A stretch of 64,000 nt of DNA, from NCBI RefSeq assembly GCF_004404055.1, contig NZ_SOHK01000009.1, positions 1 through 64,000 on the forward strand, written 5' to 3'. The position numbers were made by a program, and so were the translations under genes. The notes beneath the pieces are model-generated. The model searched no databases. It saw nothing but the letters and a program-made list of their open reading frames with translations, and was not told the DNA's origin. Below, one piece after another: positions 54,327 through 63,283 of this stretch; within the stretch, counting starts at the first letter, position 1; every line of letters begins with the position of its first letter. The stretch is from Cryobacterium ruanii. GTDB lineage: Bacteria > Actinomycetota > Actinomycetes > Actinomycetales > Microbacteriaceae.

Positions 54327-56249
54327 ATGCTGTTCCCCCGCTTTTCACGACGTGCCACCATCGCGGCCGTCGTTATCGCCGCGTTGATTCCCCTCACCGC
54401 CATCCTTCCCGTCGGAGTCGCATCGGCCTCCGCCGCAACGACGCCCGCCGGCACGACGGTCATCGACAGTACCTCCGCCCGGGTCAAGTACTCGGGCACG
54501 TGGCGTACCACCGGCTCGCCGTCCGACCACGGCGCGTCCGTACAGTTCGCCTCGGCCACGTCAAGCGCCTCCCTCACCTTCACCGGGTCGACGGTGGCCT
54601 ACGTCGCCCGTCTAACGAGCAGCTCGGGCACGAGCACCATCGCGATCGACGGCAAGACCGTGGCCACGGTAAGCGGCTACTCAGCCACCACCCAATACCA
54701 GCAGAGCCTTTTCAGCACCTCGAACCTCTCGAACGGAACGCACACCATCACGGTCAGCCGCACCGGCCAGAAGGATGCCCGTTCGGCCGGCACCAGCAGT
54801 ATCATCGACGCTTTCGTCACCCTGACTCCGGCTAGCGCAACCACTTCAACCCCGGCATCCGCGCCGGCCGCCAGCACTGCCCTCGTCGCCACGACGGCCG
54901 CGGTAGACACTCCGACCGGCTCGACCACTTTCGACAGTGAGTCCGCGTCGGTCAAGTACGCCGGTACCTGGCGCACCTCGGGTTCGGCCAACGACTCCGG
55001 GGGATCCGTACGATTCTCGACCGAAACCAGCAACGCCTCGTTCACCTTTCAGGGCACGAGCGTGGCCTTCATCACCCGCCTGACCAGCAGCTCCGGCACG
55101 AGCAACGTGTCCATCGACGGCAAGATCGTTGCCACAGTCAACGGTTACTCAGCGACGACCGCCTACAAACAGAAGGCGTTCAGCACGACGAGCCTGTCGG
55201 CGGGCACGCACACCATCACGGTGACCCGCACCGGCCAGAAAGATGCCCGCTCCACCGGTACCAGCAGCATCGTCGACGCTTTCATCGTGGCGGCCGTACC
55301 GAGCACCGCGCCGAGCCCGGCACCGATCAGCACCCATCGCTACGCCGACTGCCCCGCCGCAACTGTCACCGTGACAACGGCTCGGGAGCTCATGGCCGCC
55401 GTTCAGCAGGCCACGCCCGGAACCGTCATCAAGATGGCTCCCGGAACCTACAACGAGCAGATCGACATGACCGCGAACGGAACAGCTTCCAACCCGATCT
55501 GGGTCTGCGGACCGCGCAGCGCCGTGGTCAACGCCGGCAGCATCCAGAACGACCACGGCATCCAGATCTCGAACTCCTCCAACCTCGTGATCGCCGGCAT
55601 GACCGTCACCAACAGCCTCAAGGGCATCAGCGTGATCCGCAGCAGCAACGTCACCATCGCCGACACGCTCGTCGACAACATCGGCTATGAGGGCATCCAC
55701 CTGCGTGCATTCACCACCGACAGCAAGGTCGTCGGCAACACCATCAAGAACACCGGCAAGCGCGACCCGTTCTACGGCGAAGGCATCTACATCGGTACCT
55801 CCGAGAACAACTGGTGTGCCCAGACCAGCTGCCAGCCCGACCGCACCGACCGCACGCTGCTCATGGCCAACAACATCAGCCTGACCGGAGCCCAGCCGAT
55901 CGAGGTCAAGGAGGGCACCTCCGCCGGAATCATCCGCGACAACGTCATCGACGGCACGGCCGCCATGCCGCGCGCCGAGGAATGGGTCAAGGTCAAGGGG
56001 AACGACTGGAGCATTTACAACAACGAGGGCAAGAACAGCACCGTGCACGGCTTCGCGGTCAACGGAAGCGTCGCCGGCTGGGGCCTGCGCAACACGTTCT
56101 ACGGCAATACCGCTCCGGTCGGCGCCGCCGGCTACGGCTTCTTCATTCACGAGCAGGGCAGCAAGGGCGCCAGCGGCACCAGAGTCTACTGCTCGAACAC
56201 CGTCACGGCTGCTGGCTCAGGTTTCTCGAACCTGGCGTGTGTTTCTTAG
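54327..56249 (+). CDS. Secreted right-handed beta-helix protein with two N-terminal beta-sandwich modules
   Basis: 640 residues, GGAAGG six bases before the ATG. Signal peptide IAAVVIAALIPLTAILPVGV ending at an ASAAT-type site. Two tandem modules (about 42-165 and 198-323) each have the same pattern of VKYSGTWRTTGS, TSTIAIDGKTVATVSGYSAT and TGQKDARS(A/T)GTSSI(I/V)DAF. The beta-helix (about 336-640) is about three-quarters identical by eye to that of the upstream paralogue, including GYEGIHLRAFTT and EGIYIGTSENNWCAQTSCQP. The second module is closer to the single module of the paralogue than the first is. Its end overlaps the convergent glycosyltransferase by 47 bases. Confidence 0.87.
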   Translation: MLFPRFSRRATIAAVVIAALIPLTAILPVGVASASAATTPAGTTVIDSTSARVKYSGTWRTTGSPSDHGASVQFASATSSASLTFTGSTVAYVARLTSSSGTSTIAIDGKTVATVSGYSATTQYQQSLFSTSNLSNGTHTITVSRTGQKDARSAGTSSIIDAFVTLTPASATTSTPASAPAASTALVATTAAVDTPTGSTTFDSESASVKYAGTWRTSGSANDSGGSVRFSTETSNASFTFQGTSVAFITRLTSSSGTSNVSIDGKIVATVNGYSATTAYKQKAFSTTSLSAGTHTITVTRTGQKDARSTGTSSIVDAFIVAAVPSTAPSPAPISTHRYADCPAATVTVTTARELMAAVQQATPGTVIKMAPGTYNEQIDMTANGTASNPIWVCGPRSAVVNAGSIQNDHGIQISNSSNLVIAGMTVTNSLKGISVIRSSNVTIADTLVDNIGYEGIHLRAFTTDSKVVGNTIKNTGKRDPFYGEGIYIGTSENNWCAQTSCQPDRTDRTLLMANNISLTGAQPIEVKEGTSAGIIRDNVIDGTAAMPRAEEWVKVKGNDWSIYNNEGKNSTVHGFAVNGSVAGWGLRNTFYGNTAPVGAAGYGFFIHEQGSKGASGTRVYCSNTVTAAGSGFSNLACVS

Positions 56250-57480
56250 CCACCCGGTCTGATCGACGGTCGAGCGCAGCCACCCAGCTGCGCTCGACCA
56301 GCGGAAAGACAGCGGCTGCCGAGTAGGTGGTCTCAAAGGCGGATCTGGCCAGATCCGCCTTTTTGGCCCGCCAGGCGGCATCCGCTATCGCGTGCCGCAG
56401 GGCCTCCTCGAGCGAATCAAGGTCGTCGGGTTCGACGATCACCCCCACGCCGTTGGCGAGCACGGCCGGCACGCCGCCCACCCTGGTCGCGACCACGCAG
56501 TTGCGGCGGGCCATGGCTTCGAGAATGAACATGGGCATCGCCTCGTCGCGGGAAGGCAGCACCGCGATCGACGACCGTTCGAGCAACTTCATCAGCGCCT
56601 CGTGGCTGAGCGCACCCACGAATGCGCCCCGGGTGAGCGGTACCGCGGGCTGGTCGGCAAGGGGGCCGGCAATGACGAGTCGCCAAAGCGGATGCTCGGG
56701 CGCGAGCCGCTGCCACGCCGCCACGAGCAGGTCGACACCCTTGCGTTTACTGACCGCTCCGCCGAACACCACGAGGGGTTCGATCTCGCGGTGCACACCG
56801 TCGGCGACCGCGTTCGGCACGAGTACAACGCGTTCCCCCGGCACGAACTCGGCAGCCGCGGCGCGCGACTCGGCCGAGAGGGTGAGCACCACGTCAGCCG
56901 CGCGCAGGACCCGCCCAACCAGGCCGGGGCGTTTCTGCGCGAAGTCGGCGAAGGAACTGCCGTGCAGCTGGGCCACCGTCGCAAACCCGCGGGCGTGGGC
57001 GAGGGCGAGCAACGTGCCCTCGCGCGCGAAGGATCCGCCCTGCGACAGGTGCGCGATCACGACGGTGCGTTCGGGATCGGCCAGCCGCAGCACCTTCCAG
57101 AAAGCGGATGCAGCGAGCGAGACCGCCCGAACCCCGCCACTGCCGTCACGCGACGCGACCATGCGCAGGTCGAAGTCGGCGAAGGAATGCGCCAGGTAAC
57201 CGTTGACGACCTGGCTCATGCCACCGGCGACCTCGCCGCTGCGCCCGATATGCACGGCCAGCAGCCGTTCGGCCTGCCGTACGATCGACGCAGACAGGGC
57301 CGGCACCACGGCCGAAACGGAGGTCTGGGGCACAGGGACGGGAAGATGAACGAGACTCGGCGCGATGCCGACCCGACCGGACTCGATCGGCTCTGGTTCA
57401 CCGCACACTGTTTCCCCGCGTGCAACACTCGGCGGCACGGCGTCGAGCGGCTGCGTATCTCCCGCTTCGGCGAGGCTCAC
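56203..57480 (-). CDS. Family 4 glycosyltransferase
   Basis: 425 residues, GTG start overlapping the pyruvyltransferase stop as GTGA. LVVFGGAVSKRKGVDLLVAA opens the C-terminal nucleotide-sugar half, and IAVLPSRDEAMPMFILEAMA supplies the E(x)7E motif; VATVAQLHGSSFADFAQKRP lies in the N-terminal half. About 35 extra residues at the N-terminus are not typical. Last gene of the minus-strand arm of the locus. Confidence 0.88.
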   Translation of the reverse strand: MSLAEAGDTQPLDAVPPSVARGETVCGEPEPIESGRVGIAPSLVHLPVPVPQTSVSAVVPALSASIVRQAERLLAVHIGRSGEVAGGMSQVVNGYLAHSFADFDLRMVASRDGSGGVRAVSLAASAFWKVLRLADPERTVVIAHLSQGGSFAREGTLLALAHARGFATVAQLHGSSFADFAQKRPGLVGRVLRAADVVLTLSAESRAAAAEFVPGERVVLVPNAVADGVHREIEPLVVFGGAVSKRKGVDLLVAAWQRLAPEHPLWRLVIAGPLADQPAVPLTRGAFVGALSHEALMKLLERSSIAVLPSRDEAMPMFILEAMARRNCVVATRVGGVPAVLANGVGVIVEPDDLDSLEEALRHAIADAAWRAKKADLARSAFETTYSAAAVFPLVERSWVAALDRRSDRVAKKHTPGSRNLSQQP

Positions 57481-58595
57481 CGAACGCTCTCGCTCGTCAG
57501 CACCTGGTCGAGTAGGCGGCGTACGGTCTGCAATTCCTGCTGCGCCTCGGCCAGTCCGGCCAGAATGGCTTCGCGGCGGCCCAGCAGGTTCTGAAGCCGT
57601 GCGGCGATCTCTTCGGCAGTCAAGCCGCCGCTGGCAATGCTCACGTCGTGCAGCCCGGCGGCAGCGAAGTGTCGGGCGATCTTGTCGGATTTGGCCGCGT
57701 CTGAATTTGCGCTGACGAGCAGTGCGGCCGGAACCGCGCCCTCGGTGAGGGCGCCCACGAGTACGTGCAGGCGATCACTCACGGCGACTGCCGCCCGCCG
57801 ATACAGGGCGCGCAGGCGTTGTTCCTGGTCGTCGTGCCCTGTACCGTTCCAGCGCAACGCCTGACCGCCTAGGTCGGCGGCCAGCTGGCCGCACTTTTCG
57901 TCATCGCGCACTACCTGGGTGACGCACCAGATGTCGAGGCCGTTGTCGGCCGCGACGGCACGCACCCCGGCGAGCCAGGCCGGGCTCGGGTAGTCGAGGT
58001 CGGAGCGCATCGACACGACGAGCACGTCGCGCACCCCATCCGGCAGGTCGCTGACACTGGCAAAGGCCAGGTCGGGCATGATGCCACCCTGCCCGAGATA
58101 GCCGGCCGTCGCCGCGTCCCGCCACAACGACACGTTGGACAGCGCGATCGACGGCCCCATCAGGGCCCGCGGCAATGGTGCGAAATTGCGGCTGCCCACG
58201 CCGACGCGGGCGACGCGGCCGTGCCGGGCGCGAACGAGAGCGAGTACCGGCAGCATGGCGAGGTGCTCTTTCATGCCGACCAGGGTGAGTTGGATCTCGC
58301 CCGGTTTGAACACGTAGGAGGCCCGGCCGCGCGCGGCACTCGCGAGCGCCGCCGCATACCAGCGGCGAAACGAGCGGTACTGCACGTCGTCCGGGGTGAG
58401 GCCGAGGCCCTCGGCGTACCCGTCGGGTGCCTCGCCGACGTAAACGTGCAGCGGGCCGCTCGCCCGCAACCAGTCGAGCAATTGGCGGCGCAGCAGAATG
58501 TCGCCGATATTGTCGTACTGACCGCGGGCCGGCACGTAGATCTCCCGCAGAATTGGCTCGCGCAGCATCCGCTGCTTCGCCGCTCGCTGCCTCAT
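57477..58595 (-). CDS. Polysaccharide pyruvyltransferase family protein
   Basis: 372 residues. EIYVPARGQYDNIGDILLRR has the N-x-G-D opening; VVSMRSDLDYPSPAWL and VSDRLHVLVGALTEGAVPAA give the domain core with the R-L-H motif. A C-terminal coiled-coil-like helix (REAILAGLAEAQQELQTVRR) is additional. It is the third pyruvyltransferase of the locus. It overlaps both neighbours by four bases. Confidence 0.87.
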   Translation of the reverse strand: MRQRAAKQRMLREPILREIYVPARGQYDNIGDILLRRQLLDWLRASGPLHVYVGEAPDGYAEGLGLTPDDVQYRSFRRWYAAALASAARGRASYVFKPGEIQLTLVGMKEHLAMLPVLALVRARHGRVARVGVGSRNFAPLPRALMGPSIALSNVSLWRDAATAGYLGQGGIMPDLAFASVSDLPDGVRDVLVVSMRSDLDYPSPAWLAGVRAVAADNGLDIWCVTQVVRDDEKCGQLAADLGGQALRWNGTGHDDQEQRLRALYRRAAVAVSDRLHVLVGALTEGAVPAALLVSANSDAAKSDKIARHFAAAGLHDVSIASGGLTAEEIAARLQNLLGRREAILAGLAEAQQELQTVRRLLDQVLTSESVR

Positions 58596-59578
58596 CGGTC
58601 ACTGGGCAGTGGAATGCGCACTCCGGTGTCGATGGCGCGGCCGGCAGCGAAGCGGATGACGTCGGCCGTCAGGTCCGGCGCGTCAACGGCCCGTGCGACG
58701 CCAAGGTACTCGGCGAGTTCGGCGATCTGCATCTGGTGATCGTCGACGTGTTCGCCGCGGTGCTTGCGGCGGGTCACGATCACCGGGAAGATACCCATTT
58801 CGAGCAGCCCCATGAAGGTGCCCACACCGGCATGGGTGATCACAACGTCGGCGTTCAGCGCGGCGTCGATGAACTGCGCGGTCGGCATCATCTGGTGCAC
58901 CTGGCCGGGAAGATCGGTGCGATTGGTGGTGAACCCGAGCTGCCACTCGGTGCGCTCGTCGGCCAGGCCGCTCGCGAGCACGGCGTCGACGAGGGAGTCG
59001 AATCGGTAGCCTTCGATGGTGCCGAGGGTGACGAAGAGGCTGGGCCGCTCCGGCGCGGGTCGGATCAGCGAATGGTAGGTGGAGAGCACGCTCGGGTGGG
59101 TCCTCCAGCGGTTCGAAGCCCACGCTGGGTGCTGGGTGCGCACGCTGACCAGGTGGCTGGCGGCGAGCATCCGCCCGCTGAGCGATGGGCCCTCGACGCG
59201 GGAGACGCTCTCGATGTACAGGCTCGGCACGCCGCTGATCGCGGCCTGCGGGAGGGCGGCGACGGCGAGGCCGGCGCCGGTGCTCACGGCGCCCTCAAAG
59301 GTTTCGTGCTTGAGCACGCGGCGGACGATGCCGGCCGCCCGCATCATGCCGAGGTAGTCCCTGGGGCGCACGTATGGCACGTGGATGCGGCGTCGGCCGG
59401 CCAGAAGGGAGCGGCTCTGCATGGAATCAAAGGTGACCCAGAGCGAACTCGGTGAGGCGCCGAGGCCTGGCGCCAGCCGCACTAGCTGGGCCAGGTGCCC
59501 GCCGGTCGAGGCGACGAGCAGAAGCTTCCGCTGCGTGGAGGGCGACGGATCTATCGGGTAGGACGAGTGCACGGACAC
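58592..59578 (-). CDS. PssD-PssE (Alg14-Alg13-like) fused glycosyltransferase
   Basis: 328 residues, GTG start behind AAGGGAG. The first half begins KLLLVASTGGHLAQLVRLAP, the PssD/Alg14 membrane-recruitment part. The second half has LFVTLGTIEGYRFDSLVDAV and DVVITHAGVGTFMGLLEMGI, the PssE/Alg13 (GT28 C-terminal) catalytic part. In many bacteria these are two adjacent genes; here they are one. It should add the second sugar to the undecaprenyl-linked first sugar. Confidence 0.9.
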   Translation of the reverse strand: MSVHSSYPIDPSPSTQRKLLLVASTGGHLAQLVRLAPGLGASPSSLWVTFDSMQSRSLLAGRRRIHVPYVRPRDYLGMMRAAGIVRRVLKHETFEGAVSTGAGLAVAALPQAAISGVPSLYIESVSRVEGPSLSGRMLAASHLVSVRTQHPAWASNRWRTHPSVLSTYHSLIRPAPERPSLFVTLGTIEGYRFDSLVDAVLASGLADERTEWQLGFTTNRTDLPGQVHQMMPTAQFIDAALNADVVITHAGVGTFMGLLEMGIFPVIVTRRKHRGEHVDDHQMQIAELAEYLGVARAVDAPDLTADVIRFAAGRAIDTGVRIPLPSDR

Positions 59579-59661
59579 TGAGGCTCCCTTCGGGTAAAGC
59601 CTTGTAGAACTGATTCGAACGTGCGTCTTCGAACGTGCGTCACACAGATGGAACGGGTCAG

Positions 59662-61143
59662 CTACCAGGTGACGCGCTGTTGGGTGGGGACATCTGCCGG
59701 TGCAGACTCGCCGTCGGACGGGGTGGAACGGCCGGGGTCGCTTGGGCGGGCCTCGACGACTGGGGTAACACGGGGTGCCGGGCGGGTCGTCACCGCGAAG
59801 CCTCCGTCACGCACGAGCGCATCGGGTCCGCGGGTGGGAACCATGGCGAGAACGACACCGAGCGGAGTCGTGCCGACCGCTTCGAGGGCGTCGAAGGCGG
59901 CAAGAAGCTCGGGTTCGCGCACCCGATTCGCGCCGACGACCAGGATGGTGCCGCCGGTCCAGCGGCTGAGCACGGCGGCGTCGGTCACCGCGAGCACCGG
60001 GGGGGAATCGATGAGCACGTAGTCGTAACTGCTGCTGAGTACGTCGAGCACGGTGCCCATGGCGGTCGATCCGAGCAGTTCGCTTGGGTTGCTGGGGATC
60101 TTGCCCGATGGCAGCACGGTGAGCGGATGCTGCGCACCCCACGATTGCAACGATTCCTTGAGCTGCACGTCACCGACGAGCACGTCGGTCAGGCCACGGT
60201 CAGCGTCGAGGCCGAGATAGTCGGCCAGGCGGGGCGTGCGCAGGTCGGCGTCGATCACGGCAACGGTCGCGCCGCTCTCGGCCAGCACGATCGCAAGGTT
60301 CACGAGGGTCGTGGTCTTGCCCTCCCCGGACACCGACGAGGTCACCACGAGGCTGCGGCGGCTGGTATCGGCGTCGGCGAACTCGAGGTTGGTGCGCAGC
60401 ACCCGGAACGCTTCCGCGCGGGGGGTGCTCGCGCCGTCGGGCGAGATGATCGGCGCGGCGCGGGCTTCCAGCGGTATGCCGCCGAGCACGGGAACGAGGG
60501 TGAATCGCTCGATGTCGTCGCGGTTGTAGATGCGGCGGTCGAGCAGCCCGAGGATGAGCGCGGTCACCAGACCGACCAGCAGGCCGATGAGCAGGCCGAC
60601 GGCGAGGTTCAGGTAGAGCTGGGGCAGCGCGGGGTCGTCGGGGGCGACGGCGGGGTCGAGCACTCCGACGGTGACCGGGCTCGCCCCGCCGTTGGCGGGC
60701 GTTTCCAACTGGTTGACGACGACGTCGGTGAAGCTCTCCGAGACGGCCTGTGCGAGCTGCTGGGCGGCATCCGCTGTGGAAGCGAGCGCGGCGATTTCGA
60801 TGACGGCCGAGCCGGGATCGGTCGTGGCCGTGACCCGCTGGGCTAGGTCGACGGCGCTCTCGTTGAGGTTCAGGCTCGTAATGACCGGGTCAAGCACGCG
60901 CGGGGACGTGGCGACATCGAGGTAATACGGCAGCTTCTGCACCACGAAATTGTTACCCTGCACGAGGTCGCCGGGAGTGGACCCATTTTGAATCTGCGCG
61001 GCCACGAACACCCGGGTGGAGGCTTGGTACTGCACGGGCGTCAGCAGCGCAGCTGCCGCTCCACCGACCAGGCCGAGCAGGACGAACGCAACGATGAGAA
61101 TCCATCTTTTTCGCAGAATTCGGGCCAGTCGTTTCAGTTCCAT
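59662..61143 (-). CDS. Wzz/BY-kinase: chain-length determinant fused to a tyrosine-kinase-like ATPase
   Basis: 493 residues from MELKRLARILRKRWILIVAF, with GGGAGA before the ATG. Wzz domain: two membrane helices, near residues 15-35 and 185-205, around an extracytoplasmic region. The cytoplasmic ATPase has VTSSVSGEGKTTTLVNLAIV (Walker A), VAVIDADLRTPRLADYLG (Walker A') and YDYVLIDSPPVLAVTDAAVL (Walker B). The tail of about 60 residues is Pro/Ser/Thr-rich and has no tyrosine, whereas classical BY-kinases end in a Tyr cluster. It should control polymer length and export with the Wzx and Wzy proteins. Confidence 0.9.
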   Translation of the reverse strand: MELKRLARILRKRWILIVAFVLLGLVGGAAAALLTPVQYQASTRVFVAAQIQNGSTPGDLVQGNNFVVQKLPYYLDVATSPRVLDPVITSLNLNESAVDLAQRVTATTDPGSAVIEIAALASTADAAQQLAQAVSESFTDVVVNQLETPANGGASPVTVGVLDPAVAPDDPALPQLYLNLAVGLLIGLLVGLVTALILGLLDRRIYNRDDIERFTLVPVLGGIPLEARAAPIISPDGASTPRAEAFRVLRTNLEFADADTSRRSLVVTSSVSGEGKTTTLVNLAIVLAESGATVAVIDADLRTPRLADYLGLDADRGLTDVLVGDVQLKESLQSWGAQHPLTVLPSGKIPSNPSELLGSTAMGTVLDVLSSSYDYVLIDSPPVLAVTDAAVLSRWTGGTILVVGANRVREPELLAAFDALEAVGTTPLGVVLAMVPTRGPDALVRDGGFAVTTRPAPRVTPVVEARPSDPGRSTPSDGESAPADVPTQQRVTW

Positions 61144-61214
61144 ACGTGCTTCTCCCCGCAGGCTTGACGCGTCGTGCTTCGGGTGCACGACGACAGAAAC
61201 CTATGTTGGCATAA

Positions 61215-61272
61215 AATTCCTCACTTTTGGAGCACGAGTATTGAGGATTTAATCAGCTCGTGGTGAGGAATT
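61215..61272 (-). terminator. Candidate terminator behind the lipoprotein hydrolase gene
   Basis: On the minus strand AATTCCTCAC and GTGAGGAATT (61263-61272 and 61215-61224) enclose a further CACGAG/CTCGTG pair, and TTTT lies at the 3' end. The structure starts within the last codons of the hydrolase gene and ends about 70 bases before the Wzz/BY-kinase start, so it could separate the two transcripts. Confidence 0.5.
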
Positions 61273-62181
61273 AACCAAATTGTCGATTAGAAACTGACGA
61301 ATGCTCGCCCGGGTGACCTCGTCGAGCAGCTCCAATGCGTGTCGTTCACCGGGTTTCACATCGAGCGTGACGGGCACGCCGACCGCTTTGAGGGCAACCG
61401 CCATGGCCTGGCCCTGTTCGAGGGGAACAAGTTCTTTTTTCGACATGGCGATGTAGAACGGCGGGTCAGTTTTGTCGACGGAGTACAACGGCGACGCCTG
61501 GCGGGCATCCGGACAGGCTCGAAAATCGTCGCAGCCGAGGTATTGCAGGATCGAGGCGATCGCCATTTTCGACGGGTCACCGAGCAGGAGTCCCCGCTCG
61601 GTGAGGTCAACCGCTGGCGACATGGCCACGACCGCGGCGACCCGGTCACCGCCCGTGAGGCTGCCCGTGCCGTTGGTGCCGATCGAGGAGGCGATGATCG
61701 CGCCCGCCGAGCTGCCGAACAGCCCGATGCGTTCGGGGTCGATGCCGAACTCTTCGATCTGGGCCGGGCCGCGCAACCATTCGAGCGCGTTGGTGACGTC
61801 ATCCACCTGCGCCGGATAGGCAAATTTCGGAGCGAGTCTGTAGTCCACGGCGAACGCCGCAATGCCGCTATCGGCCAGTTCGGTGCACAGGGCGGTCATG
61901 CCACCGAAGTCTTTCGAGCCACTGTCGAATCCGCCGCCGTGGATGAGGATCATCGCTGCGACGGGCGCCGACTTGCTTCTCGGCAGGCAGGCGTTCAGGT
62001 AGAGCTTCTCGCCGCTCGCATTGCCGTATTGCAGGTCGTTCTGCATGACGACCGTGTCGCGGTAAGCGTCGGCGACGGGCGTTGTCGGGGTGGCGGAGCA
62101 TCCGCTTAGCACCAACCCAACACCGAGAAGGACAACGGCCAGCAGCCCAGCGGACGCCGCGAGCAGGCGGGATTTCTTCAC
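61249..62181 (-). CDS. Lipoprotein alpha/beta-hydrolase (esterase, BD-FAE/HSL-like)
   Basis: 310 residues from a GTG (VKKSRLLAASAGLLAVVLLG), overlapping the acyltransferase stop as GTGA. The signal ends in the lipobox LVLSGC. The oxyanion motif ILIHGGGFDSGSKDFGG and the elbow GLFGSSAGAIIAS identify the carboxylesterase fold; the C-terminal His is in DVKPGERHALELLD. It should be anchored outside the membrane, where it could remove acyl groups from the polysaccharide. Upstream open frame is antisense-like and not coding. Confidence 0.88.
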   Translation of the reverse strand: MKKSRLLAASAGLLAVVLLGVGLVLSGCSATPTTPVADAYRDTVVMQNDLQYGNASGEKLYLNACLPRSKSAPVAAMILIHGGGFDSGSKDFGGMTALCTELADSGIAAFAVDYRLAPKFAYPAQVDDVTNALEWLRGPAQIEEFGIDPERIGLFGSSAGAIIASSIGTNGTGSLTGGDRVAAVVAMSPAVDLTERGLLLGDPSKMAIASILQYLGCDDFRACPDARQASPLYSVDKTDPPFYIAMSKKELVPLEQGQAMAVALKAVGVPVTLDVKPGERHALELLDEVTRASIRQFLIDNLVNSSPRAD

Positions 62182-63248
62182 AACAGGTCTCCGTTCTGAT
62201 GAGCCCGACGCGAGCCCGCTTTGGTCTGGCGTTTGCGAAACGGGCTGACCCAGAGAAAGGAGAACCGGCGCAGGAGCTTGGCGAGGTACAGCGAGGCGAC
62301 GAGCACGATGGCCGCGAGCAAAAAGGGTAGGGCGTTGCCGGCGCGTTGCAGCCAGAACGATTCGGAGAACGGTGCGAGCAGCGCGAGGGCGCTGGCCACG
62401 AGAAACAGATGCAGCAGGTAGATCTGAAAACTGTATTGGCCGAGCGTGTTCATGAAGTTCAGCCATTTCACCCGCACCAGAAGGGTGGCCAGGGCCACGC
62501 CCATCGCGACGGCGACCGCGCTTTCGAGCAGGATCAGGCCGGGAATCCGGGACAGGTGCAGGAGCACGAGCGCCACGGCCAGGCCGACGTAGACGACGAC
62601 GAGCACGACGGCGTGCCACGCGCGTACCCGGGCGGCCAGGCGGTACACCGTGTGGGGAAAGTAGACGGCGATGATGAAGAAGATGAAGTTGGCGGCGACG
62701 CGGTCCCAGCCGACGTTGTCGAGGTCGAGTGCTCCCGGCGTCGTCGACAACACGGCCACCGCACCGGCGAGGCCCAACTGCACGGTGACCGGCACTTTAC
62801 GCAGCAGCCACGCGAGCAGGGTGAACACGGCCAGGGCCCAGATGAACCAATAGCTGCTGGTGGGCCACACCGGCAGCAGCACAATGTTGAACAGGTCGGT
62901 CGGGGAGCGTTCGGTGCCGCGCAGGTGCGGCACGACGAGGTAGAACACGACGCGAATGACCGACCACAGAAGGTACAGGTAGAGCAGGGTAAGCAGGCGG
63001 CGGCGCCAGAGATCTTTCAGGTTCCAGGTGAGCATGCGCCGGGCGGTGAGCCCGGCGATGAAGAAGAACACCGGCATCGGAAAGTAGCTGAGCAGCAGGC
63101 GCAGCCGCGGGGTACTGCCGGCCAGCCCGAAGTCGCTGAGGAACAACGACGAGTGGTAGAGCACGACGAGAATGATCGCCGCGCCCTTGGCGAAGTTGAT
63201 CCACTCGCGATTCTCGGCCCGTATCTCATTCACAAGCGAAATGTACAC
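62178..63248 (-). CDS. Acyltransferase 3 family membrane protein
   Basis: 356 residues, about ten helices. NREWINFAKGAAIILVVLYH, then S, contains the family His, and YFPMPVFFFIAGLTARRML gives the conserved motif in the next helix. GTG start at 63248; a second GTG five codons on (VNEIRAENREW) is equally possible. It probably acylates the sugar polymer and is coupled to the lipoprotein hydrolase downstream by a four-base overlap. Confidence 0.87.
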   Translation of the reverse strand: MYISLVNEIRAENREWINFAKGAAIILVVLYHSSLFLSDFGLAGSTPRLRLLLSYFPMPVFFFIAGLTARRMLTWNLKDLWRRRLLTLLYLYLLWSVIRVVFYLVVPHLRGTERSPTDLFNIVLLPVWPTSSYWFIWALAVFTLLAWLLRKVPVTVQLGLAGAVAVLSTTPGALDLDNVGWDRVAANFIFFIIAVYFPHTVYRLAARVRAWHAVVLVVVYVGLAVALVLLHLSRIPGLILLESAVAVAMGVALATLLVRVKWLNFMNTLGQYSFQIYLLHLFLVASALALLAPFSESFWLQRAGNALPFLLAAIVLVASLYLAKLLRRFSFLWVSPFRKRQTKAGSRRAHQNGDLL

Positions 63249-63283
63249 GAGAAAATCTCAATACGGTATCTCGGTGGAGCGAT

